This document shows positions 8,380-18,057 of a stretch of 64,000 bases of DNA, one piece after another. The DNA comes from Micromonospora sp. NBC_00389 (GTDB taxonomy: Bacteria; Actinomycetota; Actinomycetes; Mycobacteriales; Micromonosporaceae). The notes below the pieces were generated by a model. That model saw only the letters and a list, made by a program, of their open reading frames with translations. It searched no databases and was not told the DNA's origin. A program made the position numbers and the translations under genes. Every line of letters starts with the position of its first letter. Positions within the stretch are counted from its first letter, which is position 1. The DNA is taken from assembly GCF_036059255.1 (NCBI RefSeq), contig NZ_CP107947.1, positions 7,688,001 through 7,752,000 of the forward strand, read 5' to 3'.

Positions 8380-8946
8380 TCAGTCGGTGACCACGTGGCG
8401 CCGCCGGTAAAAGGCGTTGGCGGGCGGCAGGGCGAGCAGGACGAGGGCGACCAGCAGCGAGGGCGACGCCACGAACCCCGTAACGGTGGCTACGGGCTCA
8501 ACCCACGCGGGTATCAGCTGACCGGCGACCGCTTTGACGCTGTCCCACTCGGTCACCTCCGGGACCTCTCCTGAAGGGGCCGGGATGAGGGCCAGGGCCC
8601 GCCAGCACCCCGCCACCGCCAGCGTCACGCCGCCGATGATCCAGGTGACGATCCGGGTCCAGTTCCTGCCGACGAGGTTGACCAACGCCAGCAGCAGGAT
8701 GGCGAGTGCGACCAGCGACACGACCAGGCCGACGCCGATGAGGAACATCATCGGCAGGGCGGCGAACGTACTCGGCGCGCCTACCCGCTCGTGCGCCGTC
8801 ACGTACGCGTCCTGGTTGACCGCCTCCGCGGCCACCTGCCCCAGCCGTGCCAGGCCGCTCAGCGCTAGCAGCAGGCTGGACCCGACGACGACGAGGGTGG
8901 GCATTCGTCGCCGGGTCACCTCCGTCGTGGAATTCCCCGTAGTCAT
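8380..8946 (-). CDS. Hypothetical four-helix membrane protein
   Basis: 188 residues from the ATG at 8946. Hydrophobic segments: TLVVVGSSLLLALSGLA; MMFLIGVGLVVSLVALAILL; IVTWIIGGVTLAVAGCW; LLVALVLLALPPANAF. A ~45-residue loop lies outside or inside the membrane after the first. No family recognised. Its 5' end is 34 bases from the divergent integrase remnant. Confidence 0.65.
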   Translation of the reverse strand: MTTGNSTTEVTRRRMPTLVVVGSSLLLALSGLARLGQVAAEAVNQDAYVTAHERVGAPSTFAALPMMFLIGVGLVVSLVALAILLLALVNLVGRNWTRIVTWIIGGVTLAVAGCWRALALIPAPSGEVPEVTEWDSVKAVAGQLIPAWVEPVATVTGFVASPSLLVALVLLALPPANAFYRRRHVVTD

Positions 8947-8980
8947 GAGAACGGATGCTAGTGCGTGGCCCGTCGATTCC

Positions 8981-9625
8981 ATGAGAGCGGATCTCCTGGG
9001 CGAGCTGGCGGCGGCAGCAGAGCCGCATGGGCTGATCATCCGGGTGCTCGCCTACACGGGGCTTCGCTGCGGTGAGCTGGCGGCGCTGCGGGTGCGGCGC
9101 GTGGACCTGGTGAAGCGTCGGCCGCTGGTGGCGGAGTCGGTGACCGAGGTCAACGGTCGGGCGGTGTTCGATACGCCGAAGACGCATCAACGCCGGTCGG
9201 TGCCGCTCCCCCGGTGCCTGGTAGAGCCGATGTCCGCGCAGGTCGCCGGCCGCAATGGCGACGAGCTGGTGTTCACGTCCCCGGCTGGCGAGGTGTTGCG
9301 GAACAACAACTTCCGTCGCCGGGTCTTCGATCGGGCTGCGGAGTCGATCGGGCTCGCCAGCCTGACACCACACGAGCTGCGGCATACTGCGGCCAGTCTG
9401 GCGGTGGCTGAGGGCGCCAACGTGAAGGCGGTGCAGCGGATGCTCGGGCACGCCTCGGCGGCGATGACGCTGGACGTGTACGCGGACCTGTTCGAGGACG
9501 ACCTGGACCAGGTGGCGGACCGCCTCGACCGGGCGGCGGGTCGTGCTACTGCGGACTCAGTGCGGACTGAGGGCCTCGGTCCGGATCTTGATGCGGTTCG
9601 TCCGGGTCGTCGGCAGGATGGCTGA
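8981..9625 (+). pseudogene. Tyrosine recombinase remnant (catalytic domain only)
   Basis: The reading frame encodes about 214 residues that match the C-terminal catalytic domain of a phage-type integrase: first Arg in TGLRCGELAAL, Lys in PKTHQRR, HxxR in HELRHTAAS, then LGHASAAMTLDVY with the tyrosine nucleophile. The N-terminal SAM-like DNA-binding and arm-binding domains are missing; upstream sequence is taken by the divergent membrane-protein gene. Such truncation normally means a dead integrase left by an old mobile element. The catalytic residues are all intact, so residual activity cannot be ruled out. It lies at the edge of the accessory region that ends with the Wadjet operon. Confidence 0.8.
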
Positions 9626-10012
9626 CCAGGGATTTTGCTTGGTGGACCAGATGTGGCAGAACCCGAACCGCATTCACCCTGTTCAGGGCCCGATCGTGAC
9701 GCTAGCGGCCGTACGCCGACGCATGCCCTGACCGGTTTGGCTGGTCACCCGGCGCAGCGCCGTCAGACTGATCCGATCCGCGTACAGCATCGGCGCGGCG
9801 GCCCCGGTCACCTAACCACCACTCGTGGATCATGATGGCCTGGCGGTGACCGCCTGCCGTCGCTGCTCCGCCAACATCGGTGGTGCTGCCCTCGGTTCTC
9901 GCACCGCCACGGAGGGGTTTACGGCGCTTCGCTCCAGATATCCGATCATGGCCGGAATGCGTACCTGGCCTGTCGTTCGGCGAGGTCCGCATCGCAGGTG
10001 GCTCACGCATGT
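9626..10012. other. Non-coding stretch after the integrase remnant
   Basis: 387 bases between the integrase stop and the SnoaL-like gene. Short open frames on both strands are arginine-rich or end quickly and none shows a domain or ribosome site. I see no repeat, tRNA fragment or hairpin here. It may be decayed element DNA. Confidence 0.5.
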
Positions 10013-10402
10013 TCAGTGCTGAGCAGGTTCCCACCACACCAGGTTGGCGGCCACCTGAGCGACGGGCTCGATGATCTCCCACCCCTCGACGATCAGCCCG
10101 TCGCCGATCCGCCAGATGTCGACGACCGCGATCTCCGGTCCCGCGTCGGGAAGCCACCGCCGCGAGTACACCACGACGTGATCACCGTCGGCCAGCACCT
10201 GATGAATCTCGACCTGCATGCCGGCGAGCGGCACCAGCGCGGCGTCGACAGCGGCGAGCCACTCCGACTTGGTCGAGGTGGTCGTGCCCGGTCGGTGGTG
10301 GATGAAGTCGTCGCTGAGGAACGGTGCGAGCGCGTCGACGTCGCCGGTCTCGATCAGTCCTGCCAGCGCCCGTTGGACGATGCTCTTGTTCTCGGTGGTC
10401 AT
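10013..10402 (-). CDS. SnoaL-like / NTF2-fold polyketide-cyclase-type protein
   Basis: 129 residues from the ATG at 10402. Typical SnoaL-like order: helix (SIVQRALAGLIETGDVDALAPFLSDDFIHHRP), then strands (VEIHQVLADGDHVVVYSRRW; IAVVDIWRIGDGLIVEGWEII). Members are small cytoplasmic alpha+beta barrels acting as cyclases, isomerases or unknown enzymes; most in this subfamily have no known substrate. Divergent from an MmyB-like regulator with an 80-base gap, so it is probably that regulator's target. Confidence 0.85.
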   Translation of the reverse strand: MTTENKSIVQRALAGLIETGDVDALAPFLSDDFIHHRPGTTTSTKSEWLAAVDAALVPLAGMQVEIHQVLADGDHVVVYSRRWLPDAGPEIAVVDIWRIGDGLIVEGWEIIEPVAQVAANLVWWEPAQH

Positions 10403-10482
10403 GAACGCAGTGTTTCCGCGGCCGCTTCGGTTGTCGATGACATCGGACTTCATGGCGTCCGGCTCGACGATGAGTACGCTCC

Positions 10483-11250
10483 ATGATCGTGTACACGGTG
10501 GGGGAACTCCTGCGGCAGTGGCGTCAGCGCCGGGGGCTCAGCCAACTTGACCTCGCGATTGCCGCGGACGTCTCGGCTCGTCACGTCAGCCTGGTCGAGA
10601 CCGGCAAGTCCAGGCCGAGCGCCGATATGATCCTCCGGCTCGCGGAGCAGCTCCACGTGCCGCTGCGTGATCGCAACCGGCTCCTGCTCGCCGCCGGCTT
10701 CGCACCTCGGCACGATGAGCGTCCACTCGACGACGACGCACTGTCGGCGGCCTTCGACGCGGTCCGGCGGGTGCTTCGCGCGCACGAGCCGTACCCGGCG
10801 CTGGTATTCGATCGCCGGTGGAACATCGTGATGACCAATCGCGCCGTCGACCCGTTCTTCGCGCGGGTTGCGCCCGACCTGTTACGGCCGCCGGTCAACC
10901 TGGTGCGGCTGGGACTGGATCCGCGCGGGTTCGCGCCCATGGTCGTCAACCTGGCCGACGTGCGAGCGGTGTTCCGCAACCGGATCACGCGCCAGCTCGC
11001 CATCGCACCCGACCCCGAACTCACGGCGCTCTACGAAGAACTGCTCGCGCCCGAACCCGCGGGTCCGTCGAGCGAGCGGATCGAGTCAGACGTCGTGATC
11101 CCGATGATCCTTCGCATCGGCGGACGGGAGCTGCGGCTGTTCTCGACCATCACCACGTTCGGCACCCCGATGGACATCACGCTGGACGAGGTCGCGATCG
11201 AGTCCTACTACCCGGCGGACGCGGAGAGCGCCGCCTACTTCACGGAATAG
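10483..11250 (+). CDS. XRE-family regulator with MmyB-like ligand domain
   Basis: 255 residues. Helix-turn-helix at ~5-60 (LSQLDLAIAADVSARHVSLVE is the recognition region), followed by the MmyB-type sensor domain (PALVFDRRWNIVMTNRAV; TITTFGTPMDITLDEVAIE). It is a paralogue in architecture of the regulator at 1246. It faces the SnoaL-like gene and most likely controls it. The MmyB domain is thought to bind fatty-acid-like or other small ligands; none can be named here. Confidence 0.9.
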   Translation: MIVYTVGELLRQWRQRRGLSQLDLAIAADVSARHVSLVETGKSRPSADMILRLAEQLHVPLRDRNRLLLAAGFAPRHDERPLDDDALSAAFDAVRRVLRAHEPYPALVFDRRWNIVMTNRAVDPFFARVAPDLLRPPVNLVRLGLDPRGFAPMVVNLADVRAVFRNRITRQLAIAPDPELTALYEELLAPEPAGPSSERIESDVVIPMILRIGGRELRLFSTITTFGTPMDITLDEVAIESYYPADAESAAYFTE

Positions 11251-11507
11251 CGCACTGTCCTGCCGCAGATAAAAGCGCGGTGGTGACGGCCAGCCTGCTC
11301 ACGAGGCACTTACCCCAGCGGTTCGGGCACCGCTACATCCGGTTTTACGTTCCCCAACTCAGCGCTATTGGTGGGCCGGAGGTACCACTATGCGAACCCC
11401 GCCGTCACCATCGCCGGTGACCCGATGCCGCTACGTTTGCCCAGCCTACGGATGTCGAGCGATACCGCATGAACCTGACCCGGCTTGATCTTCATGACCA
11501 TGCGGAC

Positions 11508-12686
11508 TCAGCACCCCGGGGCAAGATCGCGAAGCAGGTCACCGAGCAACCGTTCCTCCATGACGGAGCGCCCGGCCTCCCGCATCGCCGTGGCCAGGTG
11601 CGGATCCCACGGCGTGTCCGCCGGGCTGCCGATCAGCGTCTTCCCCGACGCACCCGCGGCGAGGTAGTCGGAGGCAGCCATCCGCCAGCCGACGGCGGTT
11701 GGATAACGCGCGAGAGCGGCAGCCGTGAGGCGTACGCCGGTCCAGTCGAAGTCGTTGCGCCAGTGGATCCGCGTGCCGGGCCGGGCAGCCCGGAGGAATG
11801 CGTGGAGGGCGGCGGACGGCACACCTTCGGCACACACCAGCGGGTGCGACGGTCGCGCGGTAGCGGCCCGCAGCACAGCGGGGTTCTCGCAGACGAAGAT
11901 GTCGTCGCAGTCGAGGATCAAAGGGGTACGGCGAAGCTGGTGCAGAGTGACCCGGAACGGCACCCCGGCAGCCGCGGCGGACGTCAACCACTCACCCAGC
12001 ACGCCCCCGGTCGCCGGGACACCGAGGACCAGCACCTGGCTGGCCAGGTCGTCGGGGACCACTCCGACGAGTTCCCAGAGCGCCCGTTCTTGTTCCGCGT
12101 CGGAGGGTATGCGGACCCCGTGCCATTCGGCGACAGCGCGCAGCACGAGACCCCGGACGAACCCTTCGCTCAGCGACTTGGTGTCGCCGAGGATCCGCTC
12201 GGCGAAGGCGGGCAGGGGCTCGTCGGCTGCGGGCAGCGCGTCGAGCACCGTCACCACCTCGCCGAACGGCAGACCGCCGCGGACGATCCGGGTCAACGAA
12301 CCGTCCCGGCGCAGGCCGTCGAGCCATCCCTCGTGCCAGCCGGCGCCGGCGTACCGACCGTCGGCTGCGATCGACAGCACCGCGTCCCGCCCGACGGCTT
12401 CCCGGCTGCGTTCACCCGCCCGGTTGCGGATCGGGCCGAGCACCGCGGCGAGACCGTCGCCGTACGCGGCCCGCAGGTGCTCGTCGAGCTGCGCGAGCCG
12501 CACGGTGAGGCGACCCACGCCCACCGGGCGGTGTACGCCGGTGACGCCGATGACGACCAGGCGTTCGGCGTCGGTCGGCGCGCTCACCGACACCGCACCA
12601 TCGATGCTCCCGCCGGTGCGTTCGAGGCTGCGCCGGGCCGCACTGAGCAGTCGCCGCCATCCCGGATCGGCGAGCAGGTCAACCAT
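11508..12686 (-). CDS. jetD: Wadjet type II nuclease subunit JetD (DUF2399)
   Basis: 392 residues, last gene of the jet operon; its start overlaps the end of jetC by 8 bases. In Wadjet systems JetD is the Toprim-fold nuclease that cuts circular plasmid DNA after the SMC-like complex has extruded it. The C-terminal ~130 residues show the topoisomerase VI-A-like pattern: VCENPAVL near 265-272, EGVPSAAL near 287, and HWRNDFDWTGVR near 308-319 carrying the Asp pair expected to bind Mg. The ~200-residue N-terminal part matches the arm region of the TIGR02679 family. Length is normal for the family. Cytoplasmic, acts with JetABC. Confidence 0.92.
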   Translation of the reverse strand: MVDLLADPGWRRLLSAARRSLERTGGSIDGAVSVSAPTDAERLVVIGVTGVHRPVGVGRLTVRLAQLDEHLRAAYGDGLAAVLGPIRNRAGERSREAVGRDAVLSIAADGRYAGAGWHEGWLDGLRRDGSLTRIVRGGLPFGEVVTVLDALPAADEPLPAFAERILGDTKSLSEGFVRGLVLRAVAEWHGVRIPSDAEQERALWELVGVVPDDLASQVLVLGVPATGGVLGEWLTSAAAAGVPFRVTLHQLRRTPLILDCDDIFVCENPAVLRAATARPSHPLVCAEGVPSAALHAFLRAARPGTRIHWRNDFDWTGVRLTAAALARYPTAVGWRMAASDYLAAGASGKTLIGSPADTPWDPHLATAMREAGRSVMEERLLGDLLRDLAPGC

Positions 12687-15600
12687 TGGCGAGCGCTGGT
12701 GCCCGCCGGGTCTCCGGCGACCCGAGGGCTCGGGCGAGGGTGCCGTCGAAGTCGGCGGTATTCATCCCCCCGTCCCAGACGAGCAGCACCGTTGAGACGG
12801 TGTGGTCGACGGCGGAGTGGGACAGGTCGTAGTGCGCGGCCCCGGTCACGGCCGGATGGGTGGCCCAGAGGTCGTAGCCGGTCATGAACAGGTCCAGGTC
12901 GAACTGCTTGGCGAGCGACATCAGCTCACCGCGCCCGGTGTCGTCGACCCCCGCGAACGCCTCGTCGAGACCGAGCAGCCGGGGCGCGTCGGGTCGGGCG
13001 GAGCCGAAGAGCGCGTTCGCGGCGGCGAACAGCGGCAGGTGCAGCGACACCGACTGCTCTCCGCCGGAGAGCTGGCTGTGCCGGGCTCGGGTGAGCGGCT
13101 CAGTCGTGCCGCCGGGCCGATGCAGGGTGAAAGCGAACACCCGCCACTGCCGGTAGTCGAGCACGTCGGCCAGCAGCTCCCGGTACGGCTTCTCCGGTGC
13201 GACGGACCGCGCCGCCTTGATCCGGTGCGCGAAGTGCCGCCGTAGCGTGGTGAGCTGTGTCGGACCGAGCCGGGCGGGGTCCTTCTCCAGCAGCTTGCAG
13301 ACTTCGCGCTGTTCGGCGTCGAGGTCGTCGGCGAGCCGCCAGCCGACGCCGACGGTGAGCCCCGACGACATGCGCCGAGCTCGCATCTGGGTGTCCATGC
13401 CGTCGACGAGGTCACGGGCCTCGATGGTGCGGTGGTGGATCTGCCGGGCGAGCTGCCCCAGCAGTGCGTCCTCGAAGACCCGCTGTTCGGCGTCGGTGAG
13501 CAACTGTTCCTGGTCCCGGCGTTCCCGGGCGATCCGCTCCGCGAAATGGGCGACGGGGGTGAGACCCTGCTCGTCGGCGACGCGCACCACGATGACGCCG
13601 TCGTCGGTGTCCCACTCGGGACGATGATCCAGGCCAGCGGCGGGCAGTTGCGCCTGCAATTCGCCGAGCGCGGTGGTGAGCCGGGTGGCGCTCTGCTTGA
13701 GCGACGTCTCCGTCGGGTTCAGTTCGCGGGTGGCGGTGAGGATCGCCTCGTGCAGCTCGATCACTGCGGCGCCAAGCTCCTCGCTGTCCTCCGCGGGCCA
13801 GCGCAGGCCGGTCGGGCAGCGCATCAGCCCGAGCAGGTCGGCATGCGCGTACGGGCGCAACCGCTGCGCCTCGCGCCGGACCTCCCGCAGAGCGGCGGTG
13901 ACCGCCTCGACCCCGAGGTCCACGCGGGTCGTGGCACCGGCGCGCTCCTGCAACGCGGTGCTGTGCGCGGCTCGGGCGGCGTGCAGCGTCGCCTCGGCTG
14001 CCGCGATCTCGTCGGTCGTGCGACTGACATCGGCCAGCACCTGCTGCGCCTCGGCGCCGATCGCCTCGGTGAGGGTGCGCAACTCCTCGGCCTTCTCCCG
14101 GTGCCGGCCGTGTGCGGCGCGCGCCTCGGCGCGGGCCGCGTCGAGCCGTTCCTGGGACTCGCCGTGTCGTTCCTCCGCTTGGGCGGTGGCGCTGTCGGCT
14201 GCGTCGACGGCCCGGTAAGCGGCCTCGAGGCGGACCCCGAGGCGGTCGAAACGATCCACGGCGGCGCCTACGGCGTCGAGCCGGTCGACGGGGAGGCTGC
14301 GGGCGGCGATCACCCGACGCAGGGCGGTCCCGGCGGCGGACTGTTCGGCCACGGCGGCGTCCAGTCGGATGGCCGCCTCGGTCGCCGCCTCCTGGCGGAC
14401 CCGCAGGGTGGCTGCGGTGCGGTCGACGTCACGCAGGGCGGCATGCAGGCCGGTGACCGGCGGCAACGCGTTCGCCGCGGCGTTGACCTGCTCGATCACG
14501 GAGTGCAGTGCGGCCCGTTCAGCGGCGACGGCGGCGATGGCGGCGTCCAGGCCCGCGATGCGGCGGTCGCACTCGGCGATGCGGGCCGCCCGGCGAGCCG
14601 CCCGCGCCGTCGCACCGATGTACTCGCACCGGTCCTTGGCGAACCGGCCCACGCCGACGCCCTGCCCCCACCGACCCGACGGTGCGACACCGGCAAGCTC
14701 GTCGAGGGCGATGGAGGCCAGGACCGCCACGATCCGGTCCGCCGCGACCAGATCCTGTGCTTCCGGCGCCAGCACGTCGGCGAGGCTCGCGCCGGCGGCC
14801 GGCGGACCTGGCCGCAGGTAGGCGTCCTGCTCTCCGGCGGCCAGAGCGGCGAGCGTGTCGTCGCCGGACGGGTGCAGCCAGGCATCGAGCAGCCCGGCGG
14901 CGTGTAGGGCGGCCTCGATCCCGGCCGCGTCGGCGGCGGCGACACCGTCGGTGAACCGCACCAGCTGCCAGAGCGGGGCACCGGCCCGGCCCGTCCGAAG
15001 GGCCGGACGGGTCGGTGCCGACGGCGGCGCGTCATCGTGTTCCGCTGCGATGCTGTCGCGCTCGACGACCAGCGCGGAGCGGTCCGCCTCCAGCGCGGCG
15101 GATCGGGCGGTCAGGGTGGCGATCGTGTCACGCCGGGTGGCCACCGGGACGGCGACCGCGTCCGCGTACACCTCGCGTAGTGGCGGCCCGTCGACGGTCG
15201 CGGCCAGGGCATCGGGCAGCTCGGGCAGGTCCAGCTGGGTAAGCAGGTCGACGCGGTCGGCGGCCCATCGGCGTACCCCGTCGACGATCTGCTCGCGCGC
15301 GGCGTGCACCGCCTGCTCGGCGGCGACTTCGGCGGCGGTCGCGTCCTCGACCGCAGCCGCCGCCGAGCGGGCGGCCTCGGCGGCCCGGACGTGTTCGGCT
15401 TCGGCCTGGCCGAGCCGGTCGGCGTGCATCCGGACCGCCGTCACGTCGTCGCGTCGAGCGGCCGCCCGCGCGGACACCCGAGTGCCGAGGCCGTCGGCGG
15501 CGGCATCGCCGGTTGCCCAGTCGATACCTCCGGCCTCCGCGTCCCCGGCCAGCTCAGCGGCGAGACGGCCGACCTGCGCTCGCATGTCCCGGGCAACAAC

Positions 15601-16698
15601 CAGGTCGCGTTCCCAGTCGGAACGCCGACGCGCCGCGGTGCCGTCCTCCTGGGTGACCACGCTCTCGGCCCGCCGGAGGGCCGCGGACAGATCCTCGGTG
15701 TGGCGCTCCAGATCGGCGAGCTGCTCGTGGGACCGGTAGGCGACCGAACTCTTCAACGCGTCCAGGTGGGCGCGCAGCCGGCCGGGCTCCCCCTCGGCGG
15801 CGCGCAACCGCTCCTCTGCCGCGTCGGCCGCCGCGTCGGCTGCCGTCACGGCTGCCCGCGCCGTCTGGAGTCCCCGCGCGCGGTCGTCGGCGTCCGCGCG
15901 GCGCGCGCTGAGCGCGTCGGCGGCAGCGCGCGCGTGGGTACGCAGGTACGTCGCGTAGACGCCGAGGAACGCGGCGGTGGCGCCGTCCGCCGCGACCAGA
16001 CCTTCGAGGGTACGGGCGACCGCCTCCATGTCGTCGAAGGAGCGCGCGGCCTCCACCAGCAGGGTGTCCTCGATCGGCCGCAGCCCGCGTTGCAGCGTCC
16101 GGGACAACTCGACCGGGTTGAGGTCCTTCGCCAACTGCGGCTTGCGCAGCGTCAGTACGAGGTCGAGTAGCTGCTCGTAACGCGCCGGTCCCAAGCCGAA
16201 CAGGGCCGCGTCGACGAGGTGCCGATACTCTTCCGCCGAGTCGCGCACCGCCTCGGCGCCGAGCGCCTCGACGAGATCCTTACGGGCCAGCGGCCGGTCG
16301 TCGGCGTCCAGCAGGGACAACTCGACGCCGACGCGGCCCTCCGCGACGAAGTGCCAGCGCGCGACGCGGTCGTTGTGCTTGTGCGCACGCAGCCCGATTC
16401 CGATGGTCACGTGTCGCGTCCCGTCACCGAATTCCATCCACACGTACGCGTGCGCGGATTCCTGGCCACGGTAGAGCAGGTTGGACTTCATGGTGCGGTC
16501 CTCGCCCGCGAACGGGTTCAGCCGTCGCGGTTCGATCCGTCCGTCGAGAACGTACGGAAAGAGCACTTCGAGGGCCTTGGTCTTGCCGGATCCGTTGGGA
16601 CCGCGCAGCACGAGCCAGCCGTCGACGAAGAGGAACTCCTCGTCGCGGTAGTCCCAGAGGTTGATGATTCCAGCCCTAATGGGCGCGAAGCGTGACAC
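12679..16698 (-). CDS. jetC: Wadjet type II SMC-like ATPase JetC
   Basis: 1339 residues (TIGR02680-type). Walker A GPNGSGKT at residues 33-40, a long Ala/Arg/Glu-rich coiled coil with a central hinge-like globular part (~520-680), the ABC signature LSGGEQ near 1210 and Walker B LLGLDEAFAG near 1240. This is the motor that extrudes DNA loops and detects small circles. It starts 9 bases after jetB ends and overlaps jetD. No frameshift or stop interrupts the 4-kb frame, and all ATPase motifs are intact, so the system looks functional. Related to MukB/SbcC by fold. Confidence 0.95.
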   Translation of the reverse strand: MSRFAPIRAGIINLWDYRDEEFLFVDGWLVLRGPNGSGKTKALEVLFPYVLDGRIEPRRLNPFAGEDRTMKSNLLYRGQESAHAYVWMEFGDGTRHVTIGIGLRAHKHNDRVARWHFVAEGRVGVELSLLDADDRPLARKDLVEALGAEAVRDSAEEYRHLVDAALFGLGPARYEQLLDLVLTLRKPQLAKDLNPVELSRTLQRGLRPIEDTLLVEAARSFDDMEAVARTLEGLVAADGATAAFLGVYATYLRTHARAAADALSARRADADDRARGLQTARAAVTAADAAADAAEERLRAAEGEPGRLRAHLDALKSSVAYRSHEQLADLERHTEDLSAALRRAESVVTQEDGTAARRRSDWERDLVVARDMRAQVGRLAAELAGDAEAGGIDWATGDAAADGLGTRVSARAAARRDDVTAVRMHADRLGQAEAEHVRAAEAARSAAAAVEDATAAEVAAEQAVHAAREQIVDGVRRWAADRVDLLTQLDLPELPDALAATVDGPPLREVYADAVAVPVATRRDTIATLTARSAALEADRSALVVERDSIAAEHDDAPPSAPTRPALRTGRAGAPLWQLVRFTDGVAAADAAGIEAALHAAGLLDAWLHPSGDDTLAALAAGEQDAYLRPGPPAAGASLADVLAPEAQDLVAADRIVAVLASIALDELAGVAPSGRWGQGVGVGRFAKDRCEYIGATARAARRAARIAECDRRIAGLDAAIAAVAAERAALHSVIEQVNAAANALPPVTGLHAALRDVDRTAATLRVRQEAATEAAIRLDAAVAEQSAAGTALRRVIAARSLPVDRLDAVGAAVDRFDRLGVRLEAAYRAVDAADSATAQAEERHGESQERLDAARAEARAAHGRHREKAEELRTLTEAIGAEAQQVLADVSRTTDEIAAAEATLHAARAAHSTALQERAGATTRVDLGVEAVTAALREVRREAQRLRPYAHADLLGLMRCPTGLRWPAEDSEELGAAVIELHEAILTATRELNPTETSLKQSATRLTTALGELQAQLPAAGLDHRPEWDTDDGVIVVRVADEQGLTPVAHFAERIARERRDQEQLLTDAEQRVFEDALLGQLARQIHHRTIEARDLVDGMDTQMRARRMSSGLTVGVGWRLADDLDAEQREVCKLLEKDPARLGPTQLTTLRRHFAHRIKAARSVAPEKPYRELLADVLDYRQWRVFAFTLHRPGGTTEPLTRARHSQLSGGEQSVSLHLPLFAAANALFGSARPDAPRLLGLDEAFAGVDDTGRGELMSLAKQFDLDLFMTGYDLWATHPAVTGAAHYDLSHSAVDHTVSTVLLVWDGGMNTADFDGTLARALGSPETRRAPALANG

Positions 16699-16707
16699 GT
16701 GTCGTCC

Positions 16708-18057
16708 TTAGAACAGTGCTCGTTGACGGACTTGGGCGACGGTGTTGCGGTAGCGGCCCACCAGCGGGCGCACCAGCACCCCTCCGGGCACGCTGACGAC
16801 CGCGCCGAAACGGACGAGCAACGCCACCGCCTCGCTGCGCAGCCGCTCCGGGTCGGCGTGCCAGGTCGCACCGAACGCGGTCCCGTACCGATCGAGGATG
16901 TCGGCGACGGCGTCCGACAGGAAGCTGTGGGTGATGAACGGAAGACGGCTGTCGTCGTCACCGGCCTCGTCGTCACCGGCCTCGTCGTCACCGGCCTCGT
17001 CGTCGTGGGCCTCGGCCCCTTCGTCGATCCCGACCCGGGTGGCGCGGGGCAGACCGGCGTCGACCTGACCGACGAGGGCAGCCCGCGCCGCACCCGGGTC
17101 GGGCGCGGCCATCCGCCGGACCCGGCGCCCGTCCGGGTCTGCGGCCCGGTCGGCCATCGCCGTCGCGAGCAGCACCGCCGCTTGGGCCACCGACCCAGTG
17201 CCGGGGAACTGCTCCGCCGACAGCCGCACCGTGTCGACCAACAGCACACCCTCGGCACGCCGCTCGACCCGTAACCCGGTCAGCCGGTACAGGTCGGCCG
17301 GCAGCGCGGAACCGCGCAGGTGGTTGGCCACTTCGGTGGTCACGTCGGCGTAGTAGACGACGGGCCGGTCCGCGACGGCGCGGCGGGCAGCCTGCGCGGC
17401 GGCGCGGCGGTCGGCGTTGCCGCTGCGGCTCATCGAGCGTTCCAGCAGCGCCGCCACCGAATCGACGTGCTGGAGCACCCGCGGCGGCCGGAACAGGGCG
17501 AAAACCACATCACGGGCGATGTCGTACAGCGCCTCTCCGGCACCCGGGTCGCCGGCCCAGGACGCGCTGGATCCGTCGGCGAGGCGCAGCACACCACGCT
17601 CCTCCAGCCAACCGGCCGCATCGACCAGCGCCCGTCGATCCGGCCCGGCGTCCGGGTCGAAGCCCAGGCCGGTGATGCGGTTCGCGTCGCTGGCAACCGC
17701 ATCGGCCAACTCACCCAACGTCACCTGGATGCCGGCTCGACCCAGCGCCGCCAGGGCCAACGACAGGTACGCGTACCGCTGCCGGTCGAACGGGCGGCCG
17801 GTGCGGGTGACGGCCGGCCGATCGGGATCAAGGGCGTCGGCGGTACGGACGAGCCGTGCCGTTGCGCCGTGCAGCTCCAGCCGGTATCCGAATGCGTCGG
17901 CCAGGTCACGGCGCAGCTCGGCGGAGAACCGTCGGACCCGTGGCAACGCCCGCTCGTCCGGCCAGGATGACGTGATCAGCGGATGCCGCAGCAGCAGGCG
18001 GACCGCCCGCTGGTAGTCGGCCAACTCTAGGTCCGAGACCTTCGCGGCGAGCCTCAT
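16708..18057 (-). CDS. jetB: Wadjet type II kite-like subunit JetB (DUF2398)
   Basis: 449 residues (TIGR02678-type). N-terminal winged-helix part (ELADYQRAVRLLLRHPLI, FSAELRRDLADAFGYRLEL) and a C-terminal part ending VPGGVLVRPLVGRYRN. JetB is the KITE-type subunit that bridges the kleisin JetA and the JetC heads. Its ATG overlaps the jetA stop by 4 bases, so the two are translationally coupled. Odd feature: an acidic DDEAG repeat near residues 350-368, encoded by a 15-bp tandem repeat, which other JetB proteins I know do not show. Confidence 0.92.
   Translation of the reverse strand: MRLAAKVSDLELADYQRAVRLLLRHPLITSSWPDERALPRVRRFSAELRRDLADAFGYRLELHGATARLVRTADALDPDRPAVTRTGRPFDRQRYAYLSLALAALGRAGIQVTLGELADAVASDANRITGLGFDPDAGPDRRALVDAAGWLEERGVLRLADGSSASWAGDPGAGEALYDIARDVVFALFRPPRVLQHVDSVAALLERSMSRSGNADRRAAAQAARRAVADRPVVYYADVTTEVANHLRGSALPADLYRLTGLRVERRAEGVLLVDTVRLSAEQFPGTGSVAQAAVLLATAMADRAADPDGRRVRRMAAPDPGAARAALVGQVDAGLPRATRVGIDEGAEAHDDEAGDDEAGDDEAGDDDSRLPFITHSFLSDAVADILDRYGTAFGATWHADPERLRSEAVALLVRFGAVVSVPGGVLVRPLVGRYRNTVAQVRQRALF
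16953..17009. repeat. jetB: 15-bp tandem repeat inside jetB
   Basis: Three exact 15-base units (CGTCGTCACCGGCCT on the + strand) plus a degenerate fourth. Because the unit is a multiple of three it stays in frame and encodes DDEAG repeats in JetB. Likely to vary in number between strains. Confidence 0.85.

Noticed and set aside
9702..10157. - strand open frame of 151 codons after the integrase
   Set aside because: Overlaps the SnoaL-like gene in another frame and encodes an Arg/Gly-rich product.
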